This document shows positions 30,020-33,450 of a stretch of DNA of 33,450 bases, piece after piece (position 1 is the first letter of the stretch; the number at the start of each line of letters is the position of its first letter). The stretch comes from Pseudomonadota bacterium (GTDB lineage Bacteria > Pseudomonadota > Gammaproteobacteria > Steroidobacterales > Steroidobacteraceae), in assembly GCA_021809525.1 (NCBI GenBank), contig JAKAYU010000013.1, positions 1 through 33,450 of the forward strand. Reading direction: 5' to 3'. A model generated the notes under the pieces. The model was not told where the DNA came from. It did not search any database and was given only the letters and a program-made list of their open reading frames with translations. Both the position numbers and the translations under genes were made by a program.

Positions 30020-31063
30020 ATGTTGCCCACAGATCGACCGCCGCGCTCCGTGTGCATCCTCAGGCTTTCCGCGCTCGGCGACGCCTGCCACCTCGTGCCG
30101 GTCATACGCACGCTGCAGCGCAGCTGGCCCGAGACGCGTTTGACGTGGATCATCGGAAAGGCTGAGGCGCGGCTGCTCGGGCTCATCGAGGGGGTGGAGT
30201 TTATCACCGTCGACAAGCGCGCCGGACTCGCAACTGTGCGCGATCTGCGCGCCCGCTTCGCCGGTCGGCATTTCGACGTGCTGCTGCACATGCAGCTGGC
30301 GCTGCGCGCCAGCCTGATCGCGCGCCTGGTGCCCGCAACGGTGCGAGTCGGCTTCGATCGCGCCCGGGCGCGCGAGCTGCAGTGGCTGTTCACCAATGCT
30401 CGCATCGCCGCGCGGACCCGCGAGCACGTCCTCGACAGCTTCTTCGGATTCCCGGCCGCGCTCGGCATCACCGAGCGGGTGCTGCGCTGGGACGTGCCCC
30501 TGCCGCAGGAGGCGCTCGAGTACGCCGCACGGCTCATCCCCGATGAGCGCCCGACGCTCGTGATCAGTCCCTGCTCGAGCCATGCGCTGCGCAACTGGCG
30601 GCCCGAGCGCTATGCGGCGCTCGCCGAGCACGCCGTGCGCCGTCACGGCATGCGGGTGATCCTCGCCGGCGGCCCGTCGGCCGCCGAGCGTGTGATGGGC
30701 GAGCAGATCGAGCGCGCCGCGCCGGTCGAGCTCGTCAATCAGATCGGCCGCGACACCCTGCCACAGATGCTGGCGCTGCTTGCGCGCGCCCGGGCGCTGG
30801 TGAGCCCGGACTCAGGCCCCGCGCACATGGCCACCATGGTCGGCACACCAGTGATCGGATTGTACGCGGCCACCAATCCCGAGCGCAGCGGGCCGTACCT
30901 CTCGCGCCGCTGGTGCGTCGACGCCTACGGCGAGGCGGCGCGGCGATTTCGCGGCCGCGAAGCGCAGCAGCTGCCGTGGACCACGAAGATCGAGGTGCCG
31001 GGCGTGATGGACCTGATCGAGGTGCGGCAGGTGACCGCAAAGCTCGACGAATTGTTAGCATAG
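30020..31063 (+). CDS. Glycosyltransferase family 9 (heptosyltransferase-like)
   Basis: SVCILRLSALGDACHLVPVIRTLQRSWPETRLTWIIG... LLARARALVSPDSGPAHMATMVGTPVIGLYAATNPERSGP; start at 30020 inside ORF 29873..31063. Confidence 0.92.
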   Translation: MLPTDRPPRSVCILRLSALGDACHLVPVIRTLQRSWPETRLTWIIGKAEARLLGLIEGVEFITVDKRAGLATVRDLRARFAGRHFDVLLHMQLALRASLIARLVPATVRVGFDRARARELQWLFTNARIAARTREHVLDSFFGFPAALGITERVLRWDVPLPQEALEYAARLIPDERPTLVISPCSSHALRNWRPERYAALAEHAVRRHGMRVILAGGPSAAERVMGEQIERAAPVELVNQIGRDTLPQMLALLARARALVSPDSGPAHMATMVGTPVIGLYAATNPERSGPYLSRRWCVDAYGEAARRFRGREAQQLPWTTKIEVPGVMDLIEVRQVTAKLDELLA

Positions 31064-31068
31064 CGGCC

Positions 31069-31458
31069 ATGAAAGACATTCTGGTGCCGATCTCCCCGGG
31101 GGAGCTGCTCGACAAGATCACCATTCTGAGGATCAAGGCCGAGCGGATGCGCGATGCGGCCAAGCTCGCCAACGTGCGCCTGGAGCTCGAGCTGCTGGAG
31201 CGGACCTGGCGTGAGGCGTGCGGCGCGGCGGACGTCTCGGCCGAAGAGCGCGCGCTGCAGGCGGTCAACGAGCGGCTGTGGGACATCGAGGACCGCATCC
31301 GCGCCAAGGAGGCCGCGCGCAGCTTCGATGCGCAATTCATCGAGCTCGCCCGCGCGGTGTACGTCGAGAACGATGAGCGCGCGGCGGTGAAAAAGCGCAT
31401 CAACCTCGCGCTCGGCTCGCGGCTCATCGAGGAGAAGTCCTACCAGGCGTACCGCTGA
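31069..31458 (+). CDS. DUF6165-like protein of unknown function
   Basis: ATG at 31069 in ORF 30913..31458; [44 protein letters not shown]...; typical small helical protein beside LPS glycosyltransferases. Confidence 0.7.
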   Translation: MKDILVPISPGELLDKITILRIKAERMRDAAKLANVRLELELLERTWREACGAADVSAEERALQAVNERLWDIEDRIRAKEAARSFDAQFIELARAVYVENDERAAVKKRINLALGSRLIEEKSYQAYR

Positions 31459-31504
31459 GGCGTCCGCCCTCGGCGCACCGGGCTCGAAGCAGGCACGGGA
31501 ACCT

Positions 31505-32461
31505 ATGAACAAGCGTTATTCACTGCGCAAGAGAATCCTGGTCACCGGCGGCGCCGGCTTCATCGGCGCGCACCTGTGCCGGCGGCTGGTGCAGGAGGGC
31601 AACGACGTGCTGTGCATCGATAACTTCTACACCGGCACGCGCGACAACGTCGCGGATCTGCTCGCCAGCCCGCACTTCGAGGTGCTGCGTCACGACGTCA
31701 CCTTTCCGCTGTTCGTCGAGGTCGACGAGATCTACAACCTGGCGTGTCCGGCCTCGCCCGTGCACTACCAGAACAACCCGGTGCAGACCACCAAGACCTC
31801 GGTGCACGGCGCGATCAACATGCTCGGGCTCGCCAAGCGTGTGCGGGCGAAGATCCTGCAGGCCTCGACCAGCGAGGTGTACGGCGATCCGACCACGCAC
31901 CCGCAGACCGAGGAGTACTGGGGCAACGTCAACCCGATCGGGCCGCGTGCCTGCTACGACGAGGGCAAGCGCTGCGCCGAGACGCTGTTTTTCGACTACC
32001 ATCGCCAGCACCGGCTGCGGATCAAGGTGGCGCGCATCTTCAACACCTACGGCCCGCTCATGCACCCCAACGACGGCCGCGTGGTGTCGAATTTCGTGAT
32101 GCAGGCGCTGCGCGGGGAGCCGCTCACCATCTATGGGGACGGCAGCCAGACCCGCTCGTTCTGCTACGTGTCCGATCTGGTCGAGGGCCTGGTGCGCCTG
32201 ATGAACTCCGCTGATGAGATCACCGGACCGATCAATCTCGGCAATCCCAACGAGATGACGGTGCGCGAGATGGCCGAGACCATCGTGCGCCAGTGCGGCT
32301 CGCGCTCCCCGATCAGCTTCGCGCCGTTGCCGGCCGACGATCCCAAGCAGCGCCAGCCGGACATCACCAAGGCGCAGCAGCTCCTCGGGTGGTGCCCGTC
32401 GGTCGCGCTCGCAGATGGGCTGCCGCCGACCATCGAGTATTTCCGCCGCTTCGCGCAATGA
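31505..32461 (+). CDS. UDP-glucuronate decarboxylase (UDP-xylose synthase-like), NAD-dependent SDR
   Basis: [18 protein letters not shown] (Rossmann), [63 protein letters not shown] (YxxxK), [24 protein letters not shown]. Confidence 0.9.
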   Translation: MNKRYSLRKRILVTGGAGFIGAHLCRRLVQEGNDVLCIDNFYTGTRDNVADLLASPHFEVLRHDVTFPLFVEVDEIYNLACPASPVHYQNNPVQTTKTSVHGAINMLGLAKRVRAKILQASTSEVYGDPTTHPQTEEYWGNVNPIGPRACYDEGKRCAETLFFDYHRQHRLRIKVARIFNTYGPLMHPNDGRVVSNFVMQALRGEPLTIYGDGSQTRSFCYVSDLVEGLVRLMNSADEITGPINLGNPNEMTVREMAETIVRQCGSRSPISFAPLPADDPKQRQPDITKAQQLLGWCPSVALADGLPPTIEYFRRFAQ

Positions 32462-33450
32462 GCCGGCCGTCCAGTGCCGCGCCGCGCCTGCTGTTCGTGC
32501 CGGTGTCCGGGCCGACTGGAATGGGCGAATACTTCCAATCGCTCGCCATTGCGCAGGCGGTGCGCCAGCGCTGGCCGGACGCGGCCGTTCACTTCCTCCT
32601 CAACCGTCAGGCGTCCTATGCTGCCACCACGCCGTTCGATGCGACGCTGCTGCCTTCCTCGCCGACGTTCCACACGCCGGAGGTGATCGAGGCGATCAAC
32701 ACGTTCCGGCCGGACGTCGTGATCTTCGCCAACTCGGGCCGCCGGGAGCAGTTCCGCGCGGCCCGGCGTTCGGGCGCGGCGGTCGTCTTCATCAGTTACC
32801 GGCGCAAGAAGCGGCTCAAGGCCGCACGGCTGCGCTGGATGCGTCTGATCGACGAGCACTGGATCGCCTTCCCGCGCTTCATCTCGGGCGGCCCGGTGCC
32901 CTTCGAGCGCATCAACCGCTGGCTGTGCGGCAAGCCCGCGCCGCGCTATCTGGATATCGTGCTGCCTCCGACGGACGGCGCGCATGAGGCGCCGCGGCAG
33001 GTCGAACCGGGGTCGGCCCCGCCCGCGGTGCTCGTCGTGCCCGGTGGGGGCGCCGCGCCGCGCAATGCTCCGGATGCGCCGCAGCGCTTCCGCGCGGCCG
33101 CCGTCATGCTGGCCGAGTCCGGCGTGAGCACGCTGTATGTGGGGCCCGGCGACGGACCGGTCCCTGCGGCGCTGCGCGCCTTGAGGTTCCTGCCGCAGCC
33201 GGAGCTGTTCGAGTTGATGGGCGCCGCGCGGCTGGTCGTCACGAATGGCGGTCAGACCTTGCTGCAGGCGATCGCCTGCGGCACTCCGTGCGTCGCGGCG
33301 CCCATCAACAGAGACCAGCCCATCCGAGTTCGCAACGCTGCGGCGGCGGGCGTCGCGGTGCCCGCGCGCCTCGATGCGGCGGCGATCGCGCAGGCGGCGC
33401 GCAGGCTCCTCGAGGATGAGGCCGAGCGGCTGACGATGGTGCGGCAAGAT
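32458..33450 (+). CDS. GT-B-like glycosyltransferase, partial (runs off the right edge)
   Basis: ATG at 32458 (ATGA overlap with the previous stop); 331 codons open to the edge: [49 protein letters not shown]...[35 protein letters not shown], a GT28/MurG-like C-terminal motif. Absent from the ORF track because no stop lies in the window. Confidence 0.75.
   Translation, partial: MSRPSSAAPRLLFVPVSGPTGMGEYFQSLAIAQAVRQRWPDAAVHFLLNRQASYAATTPFDATLLPSSPTFHTPEVIEAINTFRPDVVIFANSGRREQFRAARRSGAAVVFISYRRKKRLKAARLRWMRLIDEHWIAFPRFISGGPVPFERINRWLCGKPAPRYLDIVLPPTDGAHEAPRQVEPGSAPPAVLVVPGGGAAPRNAPDAPQRFRAAAVMLAESGVSTLYVGPGDGPVPAALRALRFLPQPELFELMGAARLVVTNGGQTLLQAIACGTPCVAAPINRDQPIRVRNAAAAGVAVPARLDAAAIAQAARRLLEDEAERLTMVRQD

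Overview
High-GC bacterial chromosome segment, most consistent with a gammaproteobacterium judging by housekeeping synteny (accB-accC-prmA-DUF3426-dusB-fis-purH-purD; cutA-dsbD; glnE; waaA/kdkA). Taxonomy is inference. From left to right: (1) ~0.3-9.75 kb, a same-strand carbohydrate-utilisation locus: GH39-like glycosidase, LacI-type regulator, a complete family-1 sugar ABC importer (lipoprotein binding protein, two permeases, MalK/UgpC-type ATPase) and a lipoprotein with two Ig-like repeats fused to a glycoamylase/GH144-type domain (PF10091-like). (2) An isolated cytochrome P460-like gene. (3) A long minus-strand housekeeping block (purD, purH, fis, dusB, DUF3426 zinc-ribbon protein, prmA, accC, accB, aroQ, TlpA-like thioredoxin, dsbD, cutA). 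(4) groES-groEL preceded by a promoter overlapped by a CIRCE-like operator, and followed by a highly structured 3' region and a strong terminator. (5) glnE, a small zf-CHCC protein, waaA and kdkA (minus strand), then a plus-strand surface-polysaccharide cluster (GT9, DUF6165-like, UDP-glucuronate decarboxylase, and a GT-B-like protein running off the right edge). No tRNA, rRNA, CRISPR array or mobile element was seen. The most interesting items are the GH39/GH144-like/ABC locus, the multi-hairpin groEL 3' region, the A9 tract at the start of fis, and the under-annotated genes in the polysaccharide cluster. No clearly new defence or mobile system is evident.
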